Assembly: GCF_000296215.2 (NCBI RefSeq)
Contig: NZ_CP013949.1
Coordinates: 6,007,501-6,071,500 of the forward strand
DNA: 64,000 bases
Direction of reading: 5' to 3'
Source: Bradyrhizobium sp. CCGE-LA001
GTDB taxonomy: Bacteria; Pseudomonadota; Alphaproteobacteria; Rhizobiales; Xanthobacteraceae
Below the pieces are notes generated by a model, which searched no databases, had not been told where the DNA came from, and worked only from the letters and a program-made list of their open reading frames with translations. This document shows, piece by piece, positions 15,471-24,433 of the stretch. How positions within the stretch are numbered: the first letter of the stretch is position 1; every line of letters starts with the position of its first letter. The translations under genes and the position numbers were made by a program.

Positions 15471-16562
15471 ATGACAAAGAAACGAGCACTTATTACCGGC
15501 GTCACCGGACAGGATGGCGCATATTTGGCTGAACTTCTTCTGCAGAAGGGTTACGAGGTCCACGGCATCAAGCGCCGGACTTCCCTCTTCAATACCGACC
15601 GCATCGATCATCTGTATCTTGATCCGCACGAGCCCGACCCGCCGTTCCGGCTTCATTACGGCGATCTCACGGATTCCTCGAGCCTCATCCGGATTGTCGG
15701 CCAGGTGCAACCGGACGAAATCTACAATCTCGCGGCTCAGAGCCACGTTGCCGTTTCGTTCGAAGAACCCGAATACACAGCGAATTCGGACGCTCTTGGC
15801 ACTTTGCGCATTCTCGAAGCTATGCGCATTACGGGCTTGGAGAAGAAGGCGCGCTTCTATCAGGCGTCAACATCCGAACTGTATGGCTTAGTCCAGGAGA
15901 TTCCCCAAAAGGAAACCACGCCCTTCTATCCGCGCTCACCATACGCGGTCGCCAAACTCTATGCCTATTGGATCACGGTGAACTACCGTGAGGCCTACGA
16001 TATGTATGCCTGCAACGGCATCCTCTTTAACCATGAATCTCCGGTCCGAGGCGAAACCTTCGTAACCCGAAAGATCACGCGCGCTCTCGCGCGCATTCAT
16101 TTGGGACTGCAGGAACGGCTTTATCTCGGCAATCTGGACGCCCTGCGCGACTGGGGGCACGCGCGTGACTATGTCGAAATGCAATGGCTGATGCTGCAGC
16201 AGGACAAGCCCGAGGATTTCGTGATTGCCACCGGCGTGCAACAGTCTGTCCGAGATTTTGTCAATGTCGCTGCCAGTGAAGTCGGCATGACCGTTCGTTG
16301 GGAAGGAAGCGGCGTGGACGAAAAAGGATATGACGCCAAGTCCGGTAAATGCATCGTCTCTGTCGATCCCCGCTATTTCCGCCCTACCGAGGTCGCGACG
16401 CTTCTTGGTGATCCATCAAAAGCCAAGCAGAAACTTGGCTGGGAGCCCAAGACGTCGTTCGAAAGCCTGGTTCGAGAAATGATGAAGGAAGATCTCGAAT
16501 CCGCAAAACGAGACGAGCTCATCAAGCAGCACGGCTTCAGATACTATCCACGACACGAGTGA
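15471..16562 (+). CDS. gmd: GDP-mannose 4,6-dehydratase
   Basis: A 363-residue short-chain dehydrogenase/reductase that converts GDP-D-mannose to GDP-4-keto-6-deoxy-D-mannose, the first step to GDP-L-fucose (or GDP-rhamnose). The NADP-binding start is ITGVTGQDGAYLAELLLQKG. The catalytic Ser/Thr region is YQASTSELYG, and the Tyr-Lys pair is in SPYAVAKLYAYW. The donor region FNHESPVRGETFVTRKITRA is typical of Gmd. Length fits the family. It has its own terminator. Its partner fcl lies on the other strand at 18021-18995, and together they supply GDP-fucose for the polysaccharide. Confidence 0.95.
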   Translation: MTKKRALITGVTGQDGAYLAELLLQKGYEVHGIKRRTSLFNTDRIDHLYLDPHEPDPPFRLHYGDLTDSSSLIRIVGQVQPDEIYNLAAQSHVAVSFEEPEYTANSDALGTLRILEAMRITGLEKKARFYQASTSELYGLVQEIPQKETTPFYPRSPYAVAKLYAYWITVNYREAYDMYACNGILFNHESPVRGETFVTRKITRALARIHLGLQERLYLGNLDALRDWGHARDYVEMQWLMLQQDKPEDFVIATGVQQSVRDFVNVAASEVGMTVRWEGSGVDEKGYDAKSGKCIVSVDPRYFRPTEVATLLGDPSKAKQKLGWEPKTSFESLVREMMKEDLESAKRDELIKQHGFRYYPRHE

Positions 16563-16586
16563 GTGGTAGTAGATTTGAAAAAGTGG

Positions 16587-16620
16587 AGGGCGGGCAGCTT
16601 GAATGGCCCCCGCCCTTTTC
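16587..16620 (+). terminator. Rho-independent terminator after gmd
   Basis: AGGGCGGG (16587-16594) pairs with CCCGCCCT (16609-16616), followed by TTTTC. It lies between the convergent gmd and WcaI-like genes. Confidence 0.75.
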
Positions 16621-16652
16621 GATTTTCGATCTGGTGTGACGACTTCATATCG

Positions 16653-17963
16653 TCAAGGCAAGGGAACGGCGTCTTTCACGGGAATTGAGACTGCCGTCGT
16701 TGCCAAGGCGGGCTTTGGCTCTGGCAGGGCAAGCGAAGCCTTCATGTCCGCCATGTTCTCGACCCAACGGCGGACGATCGTTCGGCGATCCCAGCGCTCG
16801 ATGGAACGCCTTCGCCCCTCAGCGCCCAACTGTTCGCAAAGCGTGCGCTCTTCGCTCAGTCTCCCAATCGCTGCGGCAAGCGCCCGCGCGTCTCCCGGAG
16901 GAACGACCAAGCCGGCGCCCTCGACCTCAGCGGCGAGCCCAGTCCCTTGGCTCGCCATAGCAATGACCGGCCGCCCGGATGCCAGAACTGCTCCAAGCTT
17001 TGAAGGGAGAACCAAATCGGCTGCCTCCGCCTTCTGAGGAATGAGGTGAAAGTCGGCCGTGGCCATCAACTCATTAAAACTCTCATTGGGCTGCAAGCCC
17101 AGAAAATGAACTCTGGAGCGGCTCTCCGCCATTTCCATCAGCTTGGCCTTGTGAGGTCCCTCGCCGGCAAGAATGAAATGAATATCGGGGCGACTATCTT
17201 CCAGAGCAGCAGCCGCGTCGATTGCGAGATCAAGACCCTGCTTGTTCGACATCGTGCCTGAATAGAGCCCAACGATCGCCGTGTCGGGAATGCCGAGCTC
17301 TCGACGGTATCTGGTCTGCTTGGACACGGGAAAGATCGCGCTCGTATCGATCCAATTCCTGACCTCGATTGTGCGCGCGGCCTCCAGCCCCTTGGTGCGC
17401 AGACGATCGACCATCTGCGGAGAGATCGAAGAAACCTTGTCAAACGACCGGATAATGGCAGCTTCCGTCTTGAGCATCACCCTTCGCAGCGTCTCGTTCT
17501 GGAGCAAGCCTAGGTCGAAGGCTGCATCGACCTCGAAATCCTGCACATGAAGCCAAGATTTGGCGCGAACCCGGCGGGCGATGAAGGCGACGAACGCAGC
17601 TGACATCAACGACGGCGCCGCCGAGAGCATGATATCGGGACGCCAGCTGAACGCCTCCTTCACAACAGGCAGCATGCTGCTCAATGCGAAGGATGCATGA
17701 TGAACCAAACGCTTCCCGCCCGACGGTCGCGCAGGGACGTAAATCGGCGTGCGCGTGACGCGGACGCCGTTGATCTCCATCGACCTGAAATAGGACGCAC
17801 GGAAGTCTGCCGGGATGTTCCAGGCGGGATAATAGGGAGGCGCGGTGATCACCTTCACGTCGTGACCTTCGTCGACGAGGCTTTCACATAGCTCGGTGTT
17901 GTACTTTGCCACACCGATGAGGTCCGGCGCATAGTTGATGCCGACCAGCAGAATACGCATCAA
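16653..17963 (-). CDS. WcaI-like GT4 glycosyltransferase
   Basis: A 436-residue glycosyltransferase that closely follows the WcaI pattern of colanic acid clusters. The N-terminus is RILLVGINYAPDLIGVAKYN, followed by GHDVKVITAPPYYPAWNI. The donor half has GLYSGTMSNKQGLDLAIDAA, EAADLVLPSKLGAVLASGRP and GAGLVVPPGDARALAAAI. WcaI enzymes are thought to add fucose, which fits the adjacent GDP-fucose synthase gene 57 bases upstream. Two ATG codons start the gene; 17960 is an equal choice. The acceptor is not known from sequence. Confidence 0.87.
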   Translation of the reverse strand: MMRILLVGINYAPDLIGVAKYNTELCESLVDEGHDVKVITAPPYYPAWNIPADFRASYFRSMEINGVRVTRTPIYVPARPSGGKRLVHHASFALSSMLPVVKEAFSWRPDIMLSAAPSLMSAAFVAFIARRVRAKSWLHVQDFEVDAAFDLGLLQNETLRRVMLKTEAAIIRSFDKVSSISPQMVDRLRTKGLEAARTIEVRNWIDTSAIFPVSKQTRYRRELGIPDTAIVGLYSGTMSNKQGLDLAIDAAAALEDSRPDIHFILAGEGPHKAKLMEMAESRSRVHFLGLQPNESFNELMATADFHLIPQKAEAADLVLPSKLGAVLASGRPVIAMASQGTGLAAEVEGAGLVVPPGDARALAAAIGRLSEERTLCEQLGAEGRRRSIERWDRRTIVRRWVENMADMKASLALPEPKPALATTAVSIPVKDAVPLP

Positions 17964-18020
17964 TAGAATCCAACTTGCTATTCAGAATCTGAAAATTGCA
18001 CAATCGAAGTGGCAGGCTGC

Positions 18021-18995
18021 TCAGCTCGCCCGACTAGCCTCCAGATGACGGCCATGGCCTTGAAGGAAGTCGTCATAGGCCAAGGCGAGTCCCGCACGAA
18101 GCGAAGTGGTGGCGCGCCAGCCGAGCGCTCGAAGCCGTGAACTATCCAGCAGCTTGCGCGGCGTCCCATCCGGCTTGGACGTATCGAAAATCAGCTTGCC
18201 TTCGTAGCCGACAACATCAGCAACCGTAGCTGCGAAATCTGCGATCGAAACCTCATCGCCGCTGCCGACGTTTATCGGGAGATCGCTGGAATAATTCTTC
18301 AGAAGGAAAACACAGGCATCCGCAAAATCCTCGACATTGAGAAATTCGCGGAGCGGCGTCCCGGTGCCCCATACGGAGACGCTCGGCGCTTTGGCGATCT
18401 TGGCTTCGTGGAAGCGCCGGATCAATGCTGCGGGCACGTGACTATGGTCCGGGTGATAATTGTCACCGCGACCGTAGAGATTGGTCGGCATTGCCGAGAT
18501 GAAATCGTCGCCATATTGCCGACGATAGGCCTGGCACATCTTGAGACCGGCAATCTTGGCGATTGCGTACCACTCGTTGGTCGGCTCGAGCGGCCCGGTC
18601 AGCAATTCGCTTTCGGCGATCGGCTGCTTGGCGTGCTTGGGATAGATGCAGGACGAGCCGAGGAACAACAGACGTCGGACACCGATCGTGTGGCTCGCAC
18701 GAATGACGTTCAGCTCCACTGCGAGGTTGTCGCAGAGAAAATCGACCGGGAAATTGTTGTTCGCTGCAATGCCGCCCACCTTCGCAGCGGCGTGCACCAC
18801 GACCTCAGGACGATTGTCCTCGAGCCATCTCAGCGTGGCCTCTTCCTTTGTGAGGTCCAGCTCCCGCCGATCGGCCGTCAGCACGGTGCAATGCTCTGAC
18901 GCAAGCCTGCGGACGACGGCTGATCCCACCATGCCGCGATGACCCGCGACAAAGACGCGTTTGCCCCCGAGGTCGCAAGTTGAAGCCCCTGTCAT
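18021..18995 (-). CDS. fcl: GDP-L-fucose synthase
   Basis: A 324-residue epimerase-reductase (WcaG/Fcl) that turns the Gmd product into GDP-L-fucose. NADP-binding site KRVFVAGHRGMVGSAVVRRL; catalytic region LFLGSSCIYPKHAKQPIAES; Tyr-Lys pair in NEWYAIAKIAGLKMC; conserved MPTNLYGRGDNYHPDHSHVP. A good AGAGGA lies before the ATG at 18995. It is in one transcript with the WcaI-like glycosyltransferase downstream, while gmd is on the opposite strand, so the two fucose steps are separately transcribed. Confidence 0.95.
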   Translation of the reverse strand: MTGASTCDLGGKRVFVAGHRGMVGSAVVRRLASEHCTVLTADRRELDLTKEEATLRWLEDNRPEVVVHAAAKVGGIAANNNFPVDFLCDNLAVELNVIRASHTIGVRRLLFLGSSCIYPKHAKQPIAESELLTGPLEPTNEWYAIAKIAGLKMCQAYRRQYGDDFISAMPTNLYGRGDNYHPDHSHVPAALIRRFHEAKIAKAPSVSVWGTGTPLREFLNVEDFADACVFLLKNYSSDLPINVGSGDEVSIADFAATVADVVGYEGKLIFDTSKPDGTPRKLLDSSRLRALGWRATTSLRAGLALAYDDFLQGHGRHLEASRAS

Positions 18996-19186
18996 CGAAA
19001 TCCTCTAACAGCATCCGGATGGCCGCCCCTCCTCACGAGATGCGGCTGTGCCGGTCGCCTTACGCAATCACGCTGCCGATGCAGCCCCGCCAAACTGGTA
19101 ACACAATCTTCACCATGCGGCAGCCAGTTCCGGCCTATCGAAGATATTCATGGTGAACCCGCGCTGTGCGCACAAAAGCTCAGCAC

Positions 19187-19238
19187 ACAATGAAACAAAA
19201 ACGAGCAAGGCAGCCGCGCCAGCTGTGCGGCTGCCTTG
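19187..19238 (-). terminator. Rho-independent terminator of the small secreted gene
   Basis: A perfect 12-bp stem (CAAGGCAGCCGC at 19206-19217 with 19227-19238). Read on the minus strand it is followed by CTCGTTTTTGTTTC. Confidence 0.85.
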
Positions 19239-19276
19239 AAAGGTCGACAATACGGCAGCCGCCGCTCGGTTAGCTC

Positions 19277-19549
19277 TTAGTAGGCACGGCGCAGAACAGG
19301 ACCGACAGGCGCGCAGACTCGGTCCATGTACCAGCCATAGGGCGTCTCGACCCGCACCAACGGGCAACGGCGCTGGGGCACATAGCGATACGGATACGGC
19401 TGCGCCCAGAAGGTCACAGGCGTCACTTGCCTCTCGCCCGTGAGCAGGGCCGCCGGTGCAGGAAGCTGCATTGCCGCGCTCGCTCCGCTCGCTGCGCCGA
19501 AGGTCACGATTGCCGCCAAAAGGCCAGCTCGCATCAACGTCTTAAACAT
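19277..19549 (-). CDS. Small secreted tyrosine/proline-rich protein
   Basis: A 90-residue exported protein. The ATG at 19549 follows GAGGAG, and the signal peptide is MRAGLLAAIVTFGAASGASA with cleavage before AMQLP. The mature part contains FWAQPYPYRYVPQRRC, TPYGWYMDRVC and a tail PVLRRAY, with two cysteines that could pair outside the cytoplasm. The family was not recognised; similar short proteins are frequent in Bradyrhizobium. It has its own terminator. Confidence 0.65.
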   Translation of the reverse strand: MFKTLMRAGLLAAIVTFGAASGASAAMQLPAPAALLTGERQVTPVTFWAQPYPYRYVPQRRCPLVRVETPYGWYMDRVCAPVGPVLRRAY

Positions 19550-19755
19550 CCAAAATAGCTCCTCGCCCCTGCGGATTGATCCCAACGTGCTTGTCGGACC
19601 CCAGCCCGCTAACGTCACGGTCCGCAAAAGCCGCTCCGCGACTAGCCCAAATAGTGAACCGAACTTTACCAAAGCCACCGGCGGAAATGCAACCGACGCC
19701 GGGGCCGCAAAGGGACTTTTGGGGCGATATGGCACGCAGGTGTGGCTTCCAGGTC

Positions 19756-20838
19756 CTATTTCTCGTCGCTCCAGGCGCCCGGGGCGGCGAGATCGGGTGA
19801 ACGGCGATACACATCCCGGAGAAACTGGTAGTTGACGGTCTGAGCCAGCGGCACGTCTTCCTCACCGAGCTTGGCGAAGAGGAGGATGTCCCGAAGCGTC
19901 CGCCAGCGGCTTTCGTCGTAGTCGCCAATGCGGCCGCCCGTCGGCAGCACCAGGGGGCGCTGCTGCTGCAGCTCGAATTTCAGCCGCTCGGCATTCAACC
20001 CGGCCGGAGCGGCGCCGGCGAGAACGGGCACGCTCCGTGCATAGTCCGCGTAGGTGAATTGCCATCCGCGAATGAGACCCTGAAGGACATCGGCAATCAT
20101 GGATGGCTGTTCATGGACGAGAGCATTGCTCGCGAAGTAGACCAAGCCAGGCACATGGATACCGTAGTCTTGCGGCTTGATGACATTCAACTTCACGAAG
20201 GTCGAGCTGGCGGGGTCCGGTTGCTCGTCGATGGCGGCGATGATCGCATCCACCTCCCCGGCCCGCAGAGCCTCGAAGCTGTCGCGGTCAAGCACCTTGG
20301 TGATCTGGCTTCGCGGCAGGCCGAGTTGCGCCATCATGGCATCGAATACGACGTCTCCTTCACTCGCCCTGCGATATCCGACCCGTTTTCCCACGAGATC
20401 AGCGGGCCGCCGCAGGCCCGAGCTTTCGAGGGTGAAAATCGCGACGGACGTATCGAGAAAGCTCGCCGCGAAGGCGGTCACGGGGACGCCGCGCCAGCTC
20501 GCCAGCAGGAAGCGCTGGCCGCTCGTCACGCCGATGGCATGTTGGCGTGCGATGGTTTGGACGAAATCGGGGTCTTCGGGATGGGCCGCCAACTCGATGC
20601 GGGAGGAGAAATATCCCTGCCTCGACGCGGACATTTCGCCGGCGAACCGTGCGCCATATGGCCCGTCCAGGAAGAGCTGGGCGGCGGCGGCCTTGGAAGC
20701 TGTCGGGGTTCGTATGGAGGCCGTCTCGGGACGAAGGAGGAGCAGCACGGTTCCCACCAAAGCGAGGCCCGCAAGGCCGATGGCGAGAAACCGCTTCCCT
20801 CTCGGCCGGGTCCGCCGCCGGGACTGGATGCGAGGCAA
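19756..20838 (-). CDS. Membrane-anchored NMT1/SsuA-like substrate-binding protein
   Basis: A 360-residue protein with a basic N-terminus, one hydrophobic helix (FLAIGLAGLALVGTVLLLL) and a periplasmic type-2 binding domain like the NMT1/THI5 and SsuA families. Marks are GYFSSRIELAAHPEDPDFVQ, LRRPADLVGKRVGYRRASEG and ALRAGEVDAIIAAIDEQPDP. The start codon is TTG at 20838 with AGGAAG ahead. No permease or ATPase gene is nearby, so it is an orphan binding protein or a sensor. The helix could also be an uncleaved anchor rather than a signal peptide. The ligand is unknown. Confidence 0.75.
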   Translation of the reverse strand: MPRIQSRRRTRPRGKRFLAIGLAGLALVGTVLLLLRPETASIRTPTASKAAAAQLFLDGPYGARFAGEMSASRQGYFSSRIELAAHPEDPDFVQTIARQHAIGVTSGQRFLLASWRGVPVTAFAASFLDTSVAIFTLESSGLRRPADLVGKRVGYRRASEGDVVFDAMMAQLGLPRSQITKVLDRDSFEALRAGEVDAIIAAIDEQPDPASSTFVKLNVIKPQDYGIHVPGLVYFASNALVHEQPSMIADVLQGLIRGWQFTYADYARSVPVLAGAAPAGLNAERLKFELQQQRPLVLPTGGRIGDYDESRWRTLRDILLFAKLGEEDVPLAQTVNYQFLRDVYRRSPDLAAPGAWSDEK

Positions 20839-21010
20839 CGAGGACTTCCTAACGGGTTGTGAAATTTAGCATATCAGTCGAGGTGAGATGGGCTACAATA
20901 CAGCTTGTGGGGTAAGGTTAATTTTTCCTTCGCCTTGTTCTAACAGCGATTTTGACCGATAGCACGGCTTGTTCGGGTCAATGAATTTTTGCGTCTATGG
21001 GTTTGGCAGG

Positions 21011-22510
21011 ATGACAATTCTTTCCACTCGACCGGTGCCCGTCCTTGATTCTGCGACGGAAATTCGCGTGGTCGAGCAATCCTCGGCGGCAGCTACAGGG
21101 TTTGCGCGAAGCTGGTTACGCCCTGTGGTTGTGGAGCGGCTGATGGCCGTGGTCGATGCGGGACTGATTCTGGTCAGCGGGATCGGCTGCGCGGTCGGCT
21201 ATCACCTCGCCACCGCGGGCACGCTCGGCAAGGCGGATGTCTACGCGGCGGCGAGCGTGCTGGTGGCGGTCAATTTCATCCTGCTGACCATCGTGCAGCA
21301 GGGCTATCGCCTGAAGACGGTCACCGACCTGCCCCGCACGTTCCGGATGACGCTGACGACGTGGACCTTCCTGTTCGGCGCGCTGCTGGCGATCGCCTTC
21401 ACGATGAAGGTCAGCGACGAGTTCTCCCGCGGCACCACGATCTCGTTCTATCTGGTCGGCCTTGCCGTGCTGCTCGGCTGGAAGATCGTGGCCGCGCGCT
21501 GGACCGCGCACGCCTTGCGCACCGGCGCCTTCGCCAACGGGCGGGCGATCATGATCGCCGAGTTCGGCCTGGCGAGCGCGTCCAACGCGGTCGACGACCT
21601 CGGCCAGCACGGCTACCGCCTGATGCGGGTGATGGAGATCCCCCCTAAGGATCTGGCCTCGCCGCTGCTGCTGTCCTCGCTCGCGCCGCGCTTCGAGGAG
21701 CTGATCAATTACGCGCGCGAGCACCGGATCGAGCACGTCTTCCTGCTGATCAACTGGAGCCGGCAGCACGCGATCGACAGCATCCTGGACGTGCTGAAGA
21801 TCCTCCCCATCCCCGTGCATCTGGTGCCGGACGCCAACACGGCGCGCTTCCTGCGCTATCCGCTGGTCGGCACCGGCAACACCTTCACCGCCGAGCTGCG
21901 CCGCGCCCCGCTCTCCTATCGCGAACGCGCGCTCAAGCGCGCGCTGGACCTTTCCGGCGCCAGCCTGGCGCTGCTGGTGTTCGGGCCGGTGATGCTGGTG
22001 ACGGCGGTGCTGATCAAGTTGAGCTCGAAGGGCCCGGTGTTCTTCCGCCAGACCCGCCACGGCTTCGGCGGGCGCGCGTTCCGGATCTTCAAGTTCCGCA
22101 CCATGCGCGTGCTCGAGGACGGCCCGACGATCGTGCAGGCGCAGAAGAACGACCCGCGCGTCACGCCCATCGGCAAATGGCTGCGCAAGACCTCGATCGA
22201 CGAGCTGCCGCAGCTCCTCAACGTGCTCAAGGGCGACATGTCGCTGGTCGGCCCGCGCCCGCACGCGGCCGCCCACAACACCGAATATGAGCAGATCATC
22301 GGCAACTACGCCTTCCGCCACCACGTCAAGCCCGGCATCACCGGCTGGGCCCAGGTTAACGGTTATCGCGGAGAAACCCGCACGCTGGACCTGATGCAGA
22401 AGCGCGTGGAGTATGACCTGTGGTACATCAACAATTGGAGCTTGTGGCTGGATATCAAGATCATGCTGCGAACAGCGATCGTCAGTCTTCGACTAAGTGC
22501 CGCGCACTAG
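21011..22510 (+). CDS. Initiating undecaprenyl-phosphate sugar phosphotransferase (copy 2)
   Basis: A 499-residue enzyme of the WcaJ/ExoY type, starting the second polysaccharide by loading a sugar phosphate onto undecaprenyl phosphate. Several N-terminal helices and a middle domain precede the catalytic part: FRQTRHGFGGRAFRIFKFRT, TSIDELPQLLNVLKGDMSLV, GPRPHAAAHN, KPGITGWAQVNGYRGETRTL. It is clearly related to the gene at 10165-11595. Starts at 20981 (ATG) and 20969 (TTG) are also possible. The body is very GC-rich with G/C third positions. The composition drops sharply just past about 22,480, at the edge of the downstream cassette. Confidence 0.9.
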   Translation: MTILSTRPVPVLDSATEIRVVEQSSAAATGFARSWLRPVVVERLMAVVDAGLILVSGIGCAVGYHLATAGTLGKADVYAAASVLVAVNFILLTIVQQGYRLKTVTDLPRTFRMTLTTWTFLFGALLAIAFTMKVSDEFSRGTTISFYLVGLAVLLGWKIVAARWTAHALRTGAFANGRAIMIAEFGLASASNAVDDLGQHGYRLMRVMEIPPKDLASPLLLSSLAPRFEELINYAREHRIEHVFLLINWSRQHAIDSILDVLKILPIPVHLVPDANTARFLRYPLVGTGNTFTAELRRAPLSYRERALKRALDLSGASLALLVFGPVMLVTAVLIKLSSKGPVFFRQTRHGFGGRAFRIFKFRTMRVLEDGPTIVQAQKNDPRVTPIGKWLRKTSIDELPQLLNVLKGDMSLVGPRPHAAAHNTEYEQIIGNYAFRHHVKPGITGWAQVNGYRGETRTLDLMQKRVEYDLWYINNWSLWLDIKIMLRTAIVSLRLSAAH

Positions 22511-22521
22511 ATCGTGCAGCC

Positions 22522-23142
22522 ATGTCCCTTCTAGACCCGAAATTAACAAACCCTCGTATGGGTGGGCCGAGCTTCTCGCTTGCACATCGAATCGAACGCA
22601 CGGCTTGGCAGTTAACGTGGGCTATCTTTGGCGCTTGGACCCCCATTCCCCTCCACGCTTGGCGCCGCTTTTTGCTTCGCCTATTTGGCGCAAAAATTGC
22701 GCCAACGGCAAAGATCTATCCAGGGACGAAAGTATGGTATCCTCCAAATCTTGAGATGCACGAGCATTCATGCATCGGCCCAGGCGTAATTTGTTACAGC
22801 ATGGACAAAATAATTCTTGAGCCTTTTGCTCTGGTCTCTCAAGGAGCACATCTTTGCGGAGGGACCCATGATGTCAATGATAGCGAGTTTAAACTGATTA
22901 CCCGACCAATCAGTATTGGTTCAAATGCGTGGATCGCAGCCGAAGCCTTTGTAGGACCCGGAGTGACCGTCGGGGTAGGAGCTATTCTCGGTGCACGGGC
23001 GGTCGCAATGAGGGACCTCAATCCTTGGGGCATATACGTAGGCAATCCAGCCAGGTTCGTGCGTTATCGTAGTGAGGTTGTTGGTACTGCCATCGAGCCT
23101 GACATTCGTGCAACGATTCGAAGCAAATCGGCTGAGCGATGA
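22522..23142 (+). CDS. WcaF-like hexapeptide acetyltransferase
   Basis: A 206-residue left-handed beta-helix O-acetyltransferase, expected to use acetyl-CoA to acetylate a sugar of the repeat unit in the cytoplasm. Hexapeptide-type repeats run through the middle and end (IAPTAKIYPGTKVWYP, IGSNAWIAAEAFVGPGVTVG, VGAILGARAVAMRDLNPWGI), followed by YVGNPARFVRYR. The catalytic-type His is in CGGTHDVND. It starts 11 bases after the sugar transferase stop. It is the first gene of the A/T-richer segment. The target sugar is unknown. Confidence 0.85.
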   Translation: MSLLDPKLTNPRMGGPSFSLAHRIERTAWQLTWAIFGAWTPIPLHAWRRFLLRLFGAKIAPTAKIYPGTKVWYPPNLEMHEHSCIGPGVICYSMDKIILEPFALVSQGAHLCGGTHDVNDSEFKLITRPISIGSNAWIAAEAFVGPGVTVGVGAILGARAVAMRDLNPWGIYVGNPARFVRYRSEVVGTAIEPDIRATIRSKSAER

Positions 23143-23251
23143 CAAATCCGACTCGTCGTGCCTTGACGTCAGACCACTCTTTAAACGACGGCGAACTCTT
23201 ATGGGTTGACTTCGTCTTTGTCGCGAAGATCAGCTTGAATGGAGTTAAGTT

Positions 23252-24433
23252 TTGAGAACCGGGATAGCAGTCATCTACCACTACTTTCCTCACTACCGCG
23301 AACCGATCATGCGAGCGCTAGCTAGCAGCGATCGCTATTCGTTTAATTTCTACGGATCCCACGAAGAACATGAAGGCATCAAAGTTTTCACCGGCAACGA
23401 ACACATTTCCGTTTACCCTCTGCGATTCCGGACCTTCGGCAAGATCTGGAGACTAAGCGGATATTGGCGCGCCGTTCTCGACCCTCGTATCAAGGGCTTA
23501 ATAGTGCATGCGCATCCATACATGCCAGCCGCTTGGGCGATGATCGTCGTTGCCAAGTTGATGCGAAAAAAAACAATATTCTGGGCGCACGGGTGGCTGA
23601 AGCATGAACCGCTACTTAGACGAAAAATTAGAAGTCTCTTCTATAGCCAGGCAGATGCTGTTCTGACATACGCGACCAGAGCGATAGCGGTTGCTCAAGC
23701 TGAAGGATACACTGGGAAGAATATCATCCCAATTGGGAACTCGCTCGATTGGGACAAAGGTCAGGCGGTGCTCTCAGGAATCCTTACTGATCCAGATAAG
23801 AGGACCACGAGTTTCAGACGCCTTTTCCCAAACCCTTCCCTTCCTTTGATTATTTGTTCGGCCCGTCTGACGTCCGCGTGTCGATTCGATCTGCTGATGA
23901 ACGCTGCGAGACTATGCGCAGAACGAGGATCTCCTTTCAATGTACTCCTAATCGGAGATGGGCCGGAAAGATCGGCTCTCGAAAAGCTAGCGTCTGATCA
24001 CAAGCTCAACGTCTTTTTCTACGGCGCATGCTACAATGAAGAAATCCTTGGCGAAGCTACGTACCAATCAGACCTTACCGTATCGCCCGGCAAAGTGGGG
24101 CTGACTGCTATTCAAAGCCTAACCTACGGCACACCCGTGATCACACACGGAGACCTCGATTCACAAATGCCGGAGGTTGAAACTATCGAACCCGGGAAAA
24201 CCGGCGCCTTTTTCAGAAGAGACAGTGCGCAAGATCTCGCCGAGGTCATCGACAAATGGCTCAGCGCTGGCCGCGATCGAGCAACTGTTCGATCGGACTG
24301 CATGAAGGTAATCCAGGCTCGGTGGAATCCTCATGCGCAGAAGCGAGCCATCGAAGGGGCATTGGATCGGGTCTTTGGCCAGTCCAACGACACAATCGTT
24401 GGCTCGACTCCTACGGTAAGACAAGAATGCTGA
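23252..24433 (+). CDS. GT4-like glycosyltransferase
   Basis: A 393-residue GT-B glycosyltransferase starting at TTG 23252 (GGAG about ten bases ahead). It opens TGIAVIYHYFPHYREPIMRA. The middle part has VHAHPYMPAAWAMIVVAKLM and TIFWAHGWLKHEP. The donor half has ICSARLTSACRFDLLMNAAR, LLIGDGPERSALEKLA, and VSPGKVGLTAIQSLTYGTPV in place of the usual GT4 acidic motif. It overlaps the next gene by 7 bases. Composition and codon use are distinctly A/T-richer than in the genes on either side of the cassette. Substrates are unknown. Confidence 0.82.
   Translation: MRTGIAVIYHYFPHYREPIMRALASSDRYSFNFYGSHEEHEGIKVFTGNEHISVYPLRFRTFGKIWRLSGYWRAVLDPRIKGLIVHAHPYMPAAWAMIVVAKLMRKKTIFWAHGWLKHEPLLRRKIRSLFYSQADAVLTYATRAIAVAQAEGYTGKNIIPIGNSLDWDKGQAVLSGILTDPDKRTTSFRRLFPNPSLPLIICSARLTSACRFDLLMNAARLCAERGSPFNVLLIGDGPERSALEKLASDHKLNVFFYGACYNEEILGEATYQSDLTVSPGKVGLTAIQSLTYGTPVITHGDLDSQMPEVETIEPGKTGAFFRRDSAQDLAEVIDKWLSAGRDRATVRSDCMKVIQARWNPHAQKRAIEGALDRVFGQSNDTIVGSTPTVRQEC

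Noticed and set aside
21116..22324. Minus-strand open frame (402 residues)
   Set aside because: It is opposite the initiating sugar transferase, and its His/Gln/Arg-rich sequence is typical of an antisense frame.
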